Below are positions 41,901-53,000 of a DNA stretch of 64,000 nucleotides, piece after piece. The notes under the pieces were generated by a model. It saw only the letters and a list, made by a program, of their open reading frames with translations. It ran no database searches and was not told where the DNA came from. This DNA is from Trifolium pratense (lineage: Eukaryota > Streptophyta > Magnoliopsida > Fabales > Fabaceae), in NCBI RefSeq assembly GCF_020283565.1, contig NC_060063.1:46026856-46090855 (forward strand). The letters are read 5' to 3'. Made by a program: the position numbers and the translations under genes. How positions within the stretch are numbered: the stretch's first letter is position 1; each line of letters begins with the position of its first letter.

Positions 41901-43197
41901 TTGTGGTTGTGGTTATTACTTTTTTGTGTTCCAATAGTAGTGTGCAAAACTGATTGTTTAAAGTTTCTTCTTCGAGTTCTAGGTGTGGAGTAAGCATAAT
42001 TGTTGTAATTGTCTATGTGAAGGTTTTCCTTTCCAAAGTTTGATTATATTTCTTCTATGTTGCATCTGGTTAGCTATACATATGCTGGATAATTACCTCA
42101 CATTATTGTTGTAATTTCTTCTGTTAGGTTTGTCACCCACACTTGTTTCTTGCTCATCCGGCATGCCTCAAGTTAGTGCATTGGAACAACAATCTTGTCA
42201 AGCTAATCAATCAGAAGCTTTTCCATTGAGAAATGGGTTTAAGAATGAATCTGGTAGTACCAGTTCAGCTGTTGGTCACGATATTGTTGGCGATGGAGTA
42301 GAAAAAGATAGTTCAAAGTGGCAGTCAAAAGGAAAGAGAAATTTAAGACATACAAGTAAAAATGGAAAACAAGTCTCGAGAAAGTATATTGGAATGGATG
42401 GCGAATCCAAAGCTTATTTAACAGGAACAAGGAACTCAGATCGATTCTGTGAAGGTGCCGGTCAGAAACAGAAAATTGAATGGAATGTCACGGGTGTATC
42501 CAATGCCTCGTATAATTGTACTTCTCAAATCAAGTGCAAGCCGGTTGCTGAAGGTCAAGCAGAAGGGTTTCAGGACTTGATCAAGATTGTCAGGGGTACA
42601 GCAGCAGAACCACCTCAGAGATCACTCCCTTATCGCCAGTCACGCTTCACCCTTAACTCCAGATACGAAGTGCCAGATTTTCCTGGAAGAAACTGTACTG
42701 ATGGAACATTATACAATGTTAAACTAGAAGCTAAATCCAGCTATCGGCCACAACATGTTCCTTTAGTTTCTCTTATGAGTAAATTAAATAGCAAAGCCAT
42801 TATTGGACACCCTTTGACAGTTGATGTATTGGAGGATGGTCACTGCGATAAAATGTTGGGCGGCAGTGGAGGCGACGTTGAAGTTGGTGATATTTATTGT
42901 GCCGCGAAGCCAAAACCAGTAACCAGAAGAGTACCTTCTAAGAAATCACGTTTTTCACGTAGGAAATCTTCAAAGTCAAAGAAATCTGGGCTGTTGAATA
43001 AAAAAATCCGGAAGTTGTCCTCATTGACAGGTCACAGACAGTCAGAAGAGGAGAAAAAACCAGTGGTAGATAAGCTTAAGGGTCCTGTTATAGCTTGTAT
43101 TCCTCTTACAATAGTATTCAGTAGGATACATGAGGCAGTGAGCGGTCAGGCAAGGTCGACACACCGTGCAGTATCAGCAACCAACAACAACCCATGA
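38986..43197 (+). CDS. PWWP-domain chromatin protein
   Basis: Three exons, 38986-39176, 40380-41446 and 42128-43197, total 2328 nt (775 residues). The N-terminus carries a PWWP domain (VGGLVWVRRRNGSWWPGRIM ... SPRSGTPVKLLGRDDASVDW); the signature core is SWWPG. The domain binds methylated histone tails or DNA in known families. The rest is hydrophilic, with several basic nuclear-localisation-like runs (GRRRRTP, LKRKRSQ, KRKNRRRP and a Lys/Ser/Arg stretch near residue 680), and a conserved-looking PLVSLMSKLNSKAIIGHP block. ATG 38986 gives MGSSGES; the frame is open further left but without an ATG. If intron 2 were retained the protein would stop at 41535. The Arabidopsis relatives I recall are At1g51745 and At3g21295. 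A role in transcriptional regulation is inference. Confidence 0.9.
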
Positions 43198-44456
43198 AAT
43201 CAGTTATTGGGGGAATGGTTTTACAACAAAAGGATGGTGCAGAGAATTGTTACTTTGGTACTTTTAAGAGATTTTGGTTAGAAAATGATAATATATTTAC
43301 TTTTAACTTTGTGCACAGTTTGCAGCACCATCACACATTCTGCCATGAAGGTTGATAAATCTTCTGTACAATTTTCAAGACATTTTTATGTAGAAGTGGT
43401 AGGAGTTTTAATCACATGAGCCTTCTCTTGGCTCTGTAAATAACGTAACATTGAATGAGAGGTAAAGATGGTTGGTTATTAGGTATTTAACCTGATATTG
43501 GGTTTGTTAAACAGTAATGAATCTGGTTGTTTGAGTCAGTAACTCTAAACATTGCACTCTTATTCCAAAGTCTCCTCTACAAAGGCTAAAACAAAATTGT
43601 AATTGTGAGTGGGTCACCATTTCAGTTTTGTATTGTATGGAACCTTGTAATGCCATAGATACATATACAGATTGTCAAGAATATTATCATTTTTGTTTTA
43701 TTTTGTATGTTTACTTTATTAGCTTCAAATATTTGAGTATTTACTTTATCTTTTTAAATAGTTTTATACAAATATTGAAATAGTTTATTTTAGTTTGTTG
43801 AAGTTTTTGTCAAAATAAGAGTATCAATATAGGCTCATGGTAGCTGTGTGTAGTATATATTTGGCTCTCCAAATTTTACACTTAGTGCTAATTTTTTGAT
43901 CAATAGTATTTTCTCCCTAATCTTTATTTGTCTTAAAGTTTTTTGAGATATTTATTTGTCAAAATTTAAATTTTATAAAATTATTATTCTCTTTCTTTTA
44001 TTCATCGTCTTTTCTTTATCTGTGTGCAATGATCAAATGTGACCATTATTACGAGACAAAAATAGTAGTAGACTTGTGTCGAAATAAAAAGAAAAAGAAA
44101 AAAAAAAAAGAATATGCAGTAAATTTGTAAAATAATTTTATACCATCAGCCAATAACAATCATGTATTTCACCATTTCACTTCACTTCACCTTACTTTAT
44201 TGATATGATATAAGAGTTGAATCATTCTTATTAGTTGTTTTAGTTGTCGGTGTAAAATTAATTTACACTGACGGTATATGTGTGTTCATTAAACTCAAAT
44301 AACAATGGGAGGGGTTAATAACATTCGACATAATTAATTGATTAATGGGTTACTAAACCATTGGTCTAGTTAGCTATAATCATCTTCAAACCGGACCCAT
44401 ATGCGAATCTTTAAACGGTTCGAACTTTCCGAACCCGGTCCATTCAAATCGATAAA
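43198..44456 (+). other. 3' UTR and intergenic DNA
   Basis: The first 400 bases are probably the PWWP gene 3' UTR. Beyond that the sequence is AT-rich, with a poly-A tract near 44097-44110 and a palindrome near 44247-44280 of the same kind as the outer element at 5998-7060. No ORF of note. Confidence 0.45.
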
Positions 44457-44537
44457 TTAGGGTTTCTCTATTGCAGCAATATATAAACTGAAATCAAAAC
44501 AAAACCCTAGTTGTTCGTTGAAGGCGAAAAGGAAAAG
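44457..44537 (+). promoter_or_regulatory. Telo-box promoter of the eL28 gene
   Basis: TAGGGTTT at 44458-44465 and AAACCCTA at 44502-44509 are telo-boxes in opposite orientations. A TATA-like ATATAAA lies at 44481. Telo-boxes near the start are the hallmark of plant ribosomal protein promoters and fit the gene downstream. Confidence 0.75.
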
Positions 44538-46224
44538 ATGGCGACAGTACCAGGGCCACTCGTATGGGAGATCGTGAAGAAGAACAACTCATTTTTGGTT
44601 AAAGAGTTTGGAAATAACACTCAGAGTGTTCAATTCAGCAGAGAGAGTAACAATCTCTACAATCTCAACTCTTACAAGTTCTCTGGTATGATCCTAATTT
44701 TGTTTTTCATGAAATTTTTATAGGGTTTTTGTGTTTCATAAAATGGGCATTTAGAAAAATTTAATCTTTTTATGATGCTAATTTATTGTGGAATTTTACT
44801 TTGAGAATATTTGATATTGTATTGTTGTGGCAGAAATTTGGATGATTTGGAATTTTTTATAATTTGATGATTGCGTGTTTGACTAATGTAGGTAGTAAAG
44901 AAAAAATTGACCTTTTTGTTAGCTTAAAATGTTTTTCTTAAGCAAAATTTGATCATTGTGTTTTGTTAGCTTAATTTGAGTATTTGAGGTTATATTGTTG
45001 AGGTAGAAGTTTTCCTGATTTGGGATTTTCAAAATTTTATAATTGTGTTTATAACCAATGAGGGTAGTAATGGTAAAAGAAAAAACTGATCTTTGTGTTG
45101 GGTTGATTTTGATTAAAAAAAACATGTTTTTTAATTTTAGTTGTATCATTTCACTAGATTTAGATTTTCTAGGTAAAATGTTTTTTTTTTGGTTGAATTG
45201 ATGATAATTACATTGTTGTGTGTTAGGTTTGGCAAACAAGAAAACTGTTACCATTCAGCCTGCTGGTAAAGATGCTGTGTTGTTGGCTACAACAAAGGCA
45301 AGGAAGCAAAACAAGCCTTCTGCTTTGACTCACAAATCGGTCATGAAGAAGGAGTTCCGCAGGATGGCAAAGGCTGTTCAAAATCAGGTACTTGTTTTAG
45401 ACTTTGGTTTGTTAAATATTTTGAAGCATGTGAATGATATATGAAGATTTTTGTTCTAATGCATGAAAGTTGAATGCTATTTCTTCGATAAATGCTATTG
45501 TTAATAGTTCTGATTTATGCATTTGTACAGCCCAAATTTGTCGTAATTTTTCTAAAGGAGAACATATTTTGTTATGTTTCTGGAAAATATTTTATGCATT
45601 GTTTTTGTTTTTTAATTCTAAATTTTGTTCCGTTCGCAACTTGATTCTGCAGTGATGAGGCTTTAACATATAAGTAGAATCCCTATGTGGGATTCTTCAA
45701 TGAAATACACTTGTTACGCTTGGCTTCTGAGCTTTTATCATTAAAATGTTCTTTCATAAACACATTTTCTTGATCTTTCTGATAAATTTTGTTAATAGTA
45801 AGGGGAAGGCGTACTTCTCTTCCCCTTACTAGTAACCCTCTAATTCTGATGTATCAATCGTGTTAAAGTAACTATATTTGGTGTTGGTCTGAATTTCCTC
45901 AAGTATTTAGCTTGTTCCATTCTGTCGTAGTTCTTAAATGGTGGAAAATTGTTTTCTTGATACTTCCGACTGTGTCCAATTTCTAACTTAACGCTTATTT
46001 CTATGTTCCTCTTTTGTATGTCTATAGCAAATATAGCCGCTTTTATAGTAGTATTTTTAACTGAGCATTGTGATGTGTTATAGGTGGCAGATAATTACTA
46101 CAGGCCTGATCTGAAGAAGGCAGCTCTTGCAAGGCTTAGTGCAGTTCACAGAAGCCTCAAAGTTGCCAAGTCGGGTGTCAAGAAGAGGAATAGACAAGCT
46201 TTGAAGGTCCATGGCAGGAAATGA
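44538..46224 (+). CDS. RPL28: 60S ribosomal protein eL28
   Basis: Three exons, 44538-44685, 45227-45387 and 46084-46224, give 149 residues. The sequence follows the eL28 family from end to end: [80 protein letters not shown], with a basic C-terminus ending HGRK. Plant and animal homologues are about 140-150 residues, so it looks complete and functional. It is a structural protein of the cytosolic large subunit. The start ATG at 44538 follows the telo-box leader closely, and there is no competing ATG. Intron sites fall after residues coding SG and NQ. Confidence 0.96.
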
Positions 46225-46876
46225 AATTGACTCTAGAACAGTTTCATTGCATTTGAGAACCTTGTTTTTTGTCCCATCATTTTGTGTTTTCTACTTTCAA
46301 TGTATGAGACTCCATTTTAGATTTTGAGTTTTGAATTGCTATTATTTACCCCTACTACTATTAATATAAAATTGGAATTAGCTTGTTATATCTTTCAGCT
46401 TGGTTAAGCTAATTGTGATACAAGTAACTAATAGTCAACTGACAAATGAGGAATGATTAGGGATATTTGAAGCTTTTGAGTCAAAACAAGGGATTTTACT
46501 TGTTAAATTCTTATATCTTGTTTGCACGAACAATTCATTTTTGTTGACTTTTCCTTGAAAACAAAATGGCTTTGATGACATTGAAATCAATTCATCATCT
46601 TTGACATCTACTTATCATGTGATTTCAAATCAACAAATGTTTTGATCAATTCATAAGTCAAGTAAATGCATGTTAGTTTACTTTGGTTAGTTGGTCCAAT
46701 TTTGAATGTAAGTAGTTTATGTGCACGGGTATTAGTTGTCACTAAATTTAAGTCACATTGACAATATTGATGGATTATTAATTTGAGAAGAGTCCTAATG
46801 TGAAACTCATCATGCATTGGTAATTGCAAGATTCATGCATTTGTGGTAGTTAATGACATGATTTAATGTATGTGGT
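46225..46876 (+). other. eL28 3' UTR and intergenic DNA
   Basis: A 3' UTR of about 150-200 bases, then AT-rich DNA without ORFs or recognised repeats. Confidence 0.45.
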
Positions 46877-47040
46877 CCTATGAAGCACGGACACTGGACA
46901 CAACACGAACACTGACACGTCGACACCGATAAAAATTTGGAAAAATGACATAATTTAGTGTAATCGTAAGTGTCGGTATCCGACACGGACACGTGTCCGA
47001 CACGGACACGCCTAATCTAAGTAGTGTCGGTGCTTCCTAG
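46877..47040. mobile_element. Small inverted-repeat MITE, about 164 bp
   Basis: The left end CTATGAAGCACGGACACT and the reverse complement of the right end (CTAGGAAGCACCGACACT) form an 18-bp imperfect terminal repeat. The interior is rich in GACACG and its complement, including the palindrome CCGACACGGACACGTGTCC. A decayed relative lies in the GDH leader (about 7940-8091). No coding capacity; superfamily uncertain. Confidence 0.6.
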
Positions 47041-47764
47041 ATGCGGTCTCTTTATTTTGTACCTTGGCTTGAACATGAAAGCATATGGTTGTTTGTTATT
47101 TTGCTTGTTTGTGATTCTCGTGTTTTGGTTGTTGTACGTACTAGCCGTACACGCATATACAAATCAAAGTACTATAATATCAATATCATGTGTTAAATTT
47201 TGTATATATTACATTATATTTTAATTATTTTTTAGTACTTAAATTTAATCAAACTACTTGTTGAATGGTAGTATTATTATATAATATTATATAAGTCAAT
47301 TATTTTTCTAATTATTCTTTGTAGTTAAGTTAACTTGGTATCTACACATATTGAACAGATATATCAAAATGTTGAAAGGCATATATACTATTCCTGATTC
47401 CTATATGCTACCAATATTTCTGTTGCACAATATATTCAGCCTACACAAATTTTGACTTTTTTATTTATTTATTTATTTATTTATAATAATTGTATGGGTC
47501 ATATTAAAAAAGGAAATTAAAGATAAAATTAATGCGAGAAAGTTTTTTTTTTTTTTTAATATATTTTTAAGGTCTAAAATACACAAATTTTAAGATAAAA
47601 CTTTCCTAATAGTATGTTTAACTAGTGTCCAGAAACACTATTTAGCATTTTCTTAATTGTATTTACTTCTTTTTATAGACAAATGAAACTGTGAAAGAAA
47701 AAAAAAAGTAAGACTTAGTCGCTCTAGAATGAATTATAAAGCAAAATTTACCACATTTTTTTTT
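47041..47764. other. AT-rich intergenic DNA with (TTTA)n
   Basis: A (TTTA)n microsatellite occupies about 47459-47485 and a poly-T run about 47547-47560. No gene seen. Confidence 0.5.
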
Positions 47765-47880
47765 AAATAGCCTAGTGGCTAGATTCTCACACATTTAAAT
47801 ATGGAGAAATATGAAATTCAGGGTTCGAACTTCGACCACTCCAATAATGTCCCTGGTAGTTACCATTTGAGCTACACTTA
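47765..47880 (+). mobile_element. Probable tRNA-derived SINE fragment
   Basis: TAGCCTAGTGGCTAG near 47769 fits a pol III A box and GGGTTCGAACTTCG near 47821 fits a B box, with spacing close to that of plant tRNA-derived SINEs. It abuts the left end of the next MITE. It does not fold as a tRNA. Confidence 0.45.
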
Positions 47881-48201
47881 GGGTGCGTTTGATCTGTTAA
47901 AGGATAAGTACTGGACAAAACAGCAAAATACATGGCAGAACAGCACGGAACAAACTTTTATAATATTGAACATTTTTTTGTCTTAACGATGTTTTGTGAA
48001 TAAAATGATATTTTGGTATTTTAGGCAACTTGTACTTGAGACAAAAAGTTGTGCTGTGATTTAGTGAGGGACAAAAATTTTTGTTTTTGTCCTGTTTCTT
48101 GCCTCCCAGTTTGTCCAGTCCTAAAACAGTTTTACAATTAAACACAGTACAACTTGAGTTGTCTTGTCCAGTCCCTTATTTTTTAGCAGATCAAACGCAC
48201 C
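47881..48201 (+). mobile_element. MITE with long inverted ends, about 320 bp
   Basis: The left end GGGTGCGTTTGATCTG and right end CAGATCAAACGCACC pair, and pairing continues inward for about 40 bp (AAGTACTGGACAAAACA / its complement). TA occurs at both edges but the duplication is not certain. Repeated GGACAAAA motifs fill the interior. A second copy lies at about 35925-36186. Confidence 0.7.
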
Positions 48202-49066
48202 ATATGGAACAAAATTTATCACATTTTATCTAAAAGAAAATATAAGAGGTCCCACAAAACTTTACAATAAATAAAAATTTACCATTTATATTTTATATCC
48301 TGATCCTTATAAAACTAAAAACATGAATTAAATTAGTTTTACTTTTTCTTAATGAATTAAGGGTAAATAACTCTTAGCTATGAAGTTTCAAAGATTAGGG
48401 ACAGAGTAAGTACCATACCATATTTTATCTTTTTTTTTTTAATTGAGTATCTTCTACGTGTAACTATAAAGATTAATTTCTCGAGTTTTGTGAGACTCAA
48501 ATGGATGACAAACTTCCACTAAGAGTTTTAACATTACTACATACCAAAGTCAGTGATCGAACACAAAACCTTAGTTAATTTAGAAGAGACCCAGACCGTC
48601 TCATCTTAGTGCTCTTGAGTGGAGGGAGTACCATATTGTAGATATGAAATTTCAACCGTTATTTTACTATAATCAATATCTATCGAAAAATCTGTGATAT
48701 ACATATGAATTCTCATATAGCAACTTAATTTTTTCCAATACAACTCAAATATCCCTTAAACCAATTTATTCTTGATTATTTTTCTTATATTTAATTGAGG
48801 AGGAAGTATATTAGTATGATGATGTATTAATTAAATTAAACTTGTTAAGGAATCTATCCTAGAAGTATCGACAAAGTCTAAAAGTCAATGAAAGCAAATT
48901 ATGACACGCATTCGCGTACAATGTTACTTGTCTAATTCTAATTTGCCACTCTATAAAATGATTAGACACATTCCAAAAACATCATAATCTATTTCATAAT
49001 AATTTTTGTACTACATTAATTTTTACAAACTATATACTTTGGCTGCTAATCAAACAATATATATAT
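48202..49066. other. AT-rich intergenic DNA
   Basis: Contains a poly-T run near 48430 and a phrase GAGTGGAGGGAGTA near 48615 reminiscent of a Stowaway end without a partner. The TATATATATATG just before 49067 may serve as a TATA region for the next ORF. Confidence 0.4.
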
Positions 49067-49306
49067 ATGTCTGTGAAGAAATCTCTATCTTTTAATGATA
49101 GCAATGCAAGTTCCAATCTAAAGAACCAAAAATCATCAAAACGAAGACGTTTTGATCGTTGTGTTTCTTCAGTTGAGGTTGTGTCTATGGAGCAAGGAAA
49201 GAAGCTTAAAGAAATGGATTCAAATAAGTTGAAAAGTGAAATCAAGAGATGGGCTAAGGCCGTTGTTGCATATGCTCGTCAAGTTAGCGCCCGTTTTGGA
49301 AGCTAG
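49067..49306 (+). CDS. Small basic plant protein, function unknown
   Basis: A single-exon ORF of 79 residues starts with ATG right after a TATATATA stretch. The N-terminus is Ser/Asn-rich; KSSKRRRFDR at about residues 22-31 looks like a nuclear localisation signal. The C-terminal half (SMEQGKKLKEMDSNKLKSEI, then RWAKAVVAYARQVSARFGS) is an amphipathic, conserved-looking helix. I have a vague memory of similar short plant proteins but cannot name a family. The ordered composition and the intact frame argue for a real gene. It could instead be an exon of a longer transcript. Confidence 0.6.
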   Translation: MSVKKSLSFNDSNASSNLKNQKSSKRRRFDRCVSSVEVVSMEQGKKLKEMDSNKLKSEIKRWAKAVVAYARQVSARFGS

Positions 49307-50093
49307 ACTTCGATAATTCAGAGTTCAGGTTTGAAAGTAAGTAAAGTCTGTTTCAACCATGATTCAAACTCGGATCCTTCTGAATTTTATGTTAATTTCT
49401 AAAACATCTTTACAAATATCTGCACGGTGAGATGCATCCTTGGAGAATTTGTGCACAAGAGAAGTGATTGTTGTACATGAAATTGCATCTCTAGGATACA
49501 AGAATCATGGCTTATGATTCAGAAAGGTAGATTACCATATTCCAATCTATTGAAGAGAAATTGTAAATTTAATTATAATATGGAATTATAAAGTATTCTT
49601 TTGTTTTTCCATTGTATTGTGTGAAATGTTTATTAATTCTGCAGCATAAGTTGTATTTTCTTCTTATCTTGTTGAATGAATTGTTTATATTCATATTGGT
49701 TCTGATAATGTAGACCTATTTATCCATTGAAAAATAAATAAATAAAACTAATAATATTAGTTTTTTTGAAAGAAAAACTACTAATATTAGTGTCAATACT
49801 GTATAATGTAAATCCATAAATTTTTATAAATAGAATATACATTGTAATGTTTAACCAAAAATAGACCCAATCCTTGTTTTTCACTGACATTTTGAAAAAC
49901 TTGGAAGTCATTAGTAATTTCTATATTCACAATTACTTCAAAATTGCTTTGTTAATATACATTTCAACCATAGGAAATAGATAAAATAATAATAATAATA
50001 ATAAATAAATAAATAATTCCAGCTTAAGCTTTCCTTTTTCTCTTGCTGGAGTGACAAAAAAGTGACTCAAAAAACTGAAAAAGTATGCTAAAA
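49307..50093. other. Intergenic DNA between convergent genes
   Basis: 3' ends of the small protein gene (+) and the anoctamin gene (-). It holds an (ATA)n/(AATA)n microsatellite at about 49986-50018 and no other ORF of interest. Confidence 0.5.
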
Positions 50094-53000
50094 CTACCCT
50101 GTCTTCATCTTGATTCCTCTCTTTTCTCCTCCAGAAATTGTCCTTAAAAGTTTCTTAGAGCACAAATTCTGTGCCTGTGTAGTGTGTTTCGCACGGTTCG
50201 CTCTTACCCAAGCAGGTTCCTACAAAAGAAAATAGCACCTTAGACTGTCAGAAGAGCTGGCAAAACCGGCATGCTAAGGCAAACCCGACTCAGGCTTTAT
50301 CAAGTAAAGCTAAGCCCAGCCCTACGTTTTATCGGGCCAGTCGGGCTAGCCAAAATTTTCCGGCTCTACCTGTCAGCGTCATCTCTCACAAAACATATCT
50401 ATCATGGAAATGAATCATTAATGTGGATGTAAACAAGAGAAGAAACAATCACCGAAGGAACCAAGCGAGGGAAGCCGAACTTAAACAACAAAAGGACATG
50501 TTCCATGATTAATATTGCTTTAAGTCCAGGTTCTACTTTCCATTTTCCTTCCTCGTCGTATAGCCATGCTAAAAGTGCACAGTTGGTGCAAATTGACATC
50601 AATGTGAGAAACTGCAAAAAAATGAAGAATATCCTCAAATAATCAGTAAGATATAATTCATAGTGTGACATCACTTGTGATAGAATACAGTCTGAAGATG
50701 GAGCACTCGTTATGTTTAAAAGGTACTCCCTCCGTCCCAAATTATAAGGGAAAAAAACTCTTTTTTTTTGTCCCAAATTATAAGAGAAAAAATCATTTTC
50801 AAAAATGTTTTTTCCTTATTTTCATAAAATTAAATGCAAATTGCATTTAATTTCTTCTCTCTCTCATTTTCTCAATAAACAACAACCAATAAAAATTGTT
50901 TTTACATCTTCCTATGCAACTTATTCCAAGGAAAACCCACAAAATCATACTTCAAATTCTCATGTTTTACTTTTTCTTAATAAGTGTGATTTTTTTATTT
51001 TCCCTTATAATTTGGGACGGAGGGAGTAAATGATCAATCTTTAGACTTAGGGTCTACTCGCATAAACACTTTAAGACTGTTTGGAAGAGTTTATGAGCTT
51101 ATGACACGTCCGTAAAGACAGCATATGAAAACAACGTATAACTTATATGAAAACTATTTAACTTCATTTTATCTTTTGTTACCAAAATAGCTTTTGCATA
51201 AACACTTACTCCCTCCGGTCTCGAATATAAGCAACAAAACAAAAAAATTGAAAGTCTCAAATATAAGCAAAGTCTACCACATTTATTATGTTTATTATCA
51301 ATATTCCATGTTTACCCTTAATGATTACACTGTTTTCACGGTTTTCAACAAAAGATAAGGATAAAAGTGGAAATGTGGTAGTTTTTTCTCATGATTCAAT
51401 GCACTTTCTTAAAGGGTGTGCTTTTTTTTAGTTTTGCTTATATACAAGACTAGAGGGAGTATATGACACGCGTTCATATAAGTGCTCAATTAAGTTGTTT
51501 ATTCAAATTTATGGCATTAATTGATTCATGTATACTGGGAAATGGCATGGTTATTGTTGTTATCATCCTTTCGTCAAATTAAACTTAAGAAAGGTTGAAT
51601 TCCAATTTTTTTGGGAGATTCACATTTCATATAGTTGATTCTTTGGTAAACAACAATTCCAAATTATCAGCAATATAAAGTGGATCAAGCAAAACAATAA
51701 ACGACAGAACCTTCCAAAGTACTGTAAAATACCTGAAATATGTTAAGCCAGGCTCCAACTGTTCCAGCGGCACGAGGAACAGGCCGTTTAAAAATTACCA
51801 GCAGCTTCAATGCATCTGTCCTGATTTCCATAATGTTGTTCTGAACAGAAAGGGGTTGAGTTGTCAACGACATAAAATTTCACAAAAGCTCAAAACGAAT
51901 TAAAGAGCATTTATGGCTATGGCGTAACAGCTAAGACAAGCAAGGGGTCGTTTGAATGACCAAATTAATTAAGCATTTATTATTGTATATAAGTGGTTAT
52001 GCATAAGCTATTTCTATTTTCTACAATCTGAGAGGAAACATGGGGAAACGTTGCATAAGCTCTATAGTCTATATAAACTATTTCTTTAAGTCTATGGGGG
52101 AGCTTGGGAAAATAAGCTAAAAATAGTTTATAGACATATTATAGGCTATTCTTGTAAACTCTTAAATATTTACATAAGTACTTATGCCATAACAAAAGGC
52201 TAAATAAACCTCGAAAAGAAAGGAAACACAAAAGCATTTATACCAAAGCAGCAAAAGCAAATGCAGGTGGGAATGCACAAGCAAACATCAAAATCATTCC
52301 AAACTGCAATGCCAACTCCAAGAAATCTGCAACCAGGTTAGAATTTTTCAGTTAGATCAACGAAACACGAGTCTTATAATGTTTCTGGAACATGATGAAA
52401 GAAAAATTAAGCCTTTTTAGTTCTAACTAAAACATACACATGTTCATCCACACAAAATATTCCGTATGTCAAGAATTAAATATCATATGTAAATCAAGAG
52501 CATAATAGATTTGGAAGTACCGTCAAATAACCCATCTTCAAGCTCCTCGCCGATGCTTGCAGAGTAAGTAGGCTTGAGGTATTCTTTCTCTACTCTAGAA
52601 CTAAACTGAAATTTATCTGTTGATTCTCCTTTCTCTCTCTTCTTGTGTCTTCACAAATGAAAAATAAATTAACTACCCTATGATGTTAATATGGCATAAA
52701 AAGAAAACCTAGTATAGTCCACGTGTAGGTAAATAAGGCTTACCTAACGCTATACTTTTTATAGCTGTATTTGAGATAAGGCAATGAATTTTCCACCAAG
52801 TTTTCCAACACCTGAAAGTAAAGAGGGAGAATCAGAAAAATTGGGGGAGAAAGATGAGACAAAGATAACAAGAGAAAACTTTTTCAGTGCAACCTCAGAA
52901 AGAAGTAGCCGCTGAATCAAAATTTTGCGAAGAGTTGAAAAGTTACGGTGCAACAAGGCGTGATAAAAAATTCCAATGTATGTTTGCATAAAATACAGAC

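Noticed and set aside
47765..47880. tRNA gene suggested by A and B boxes
   Set aside because: No acceptor stem or anticodon arm can be formed; a SINE fits better.
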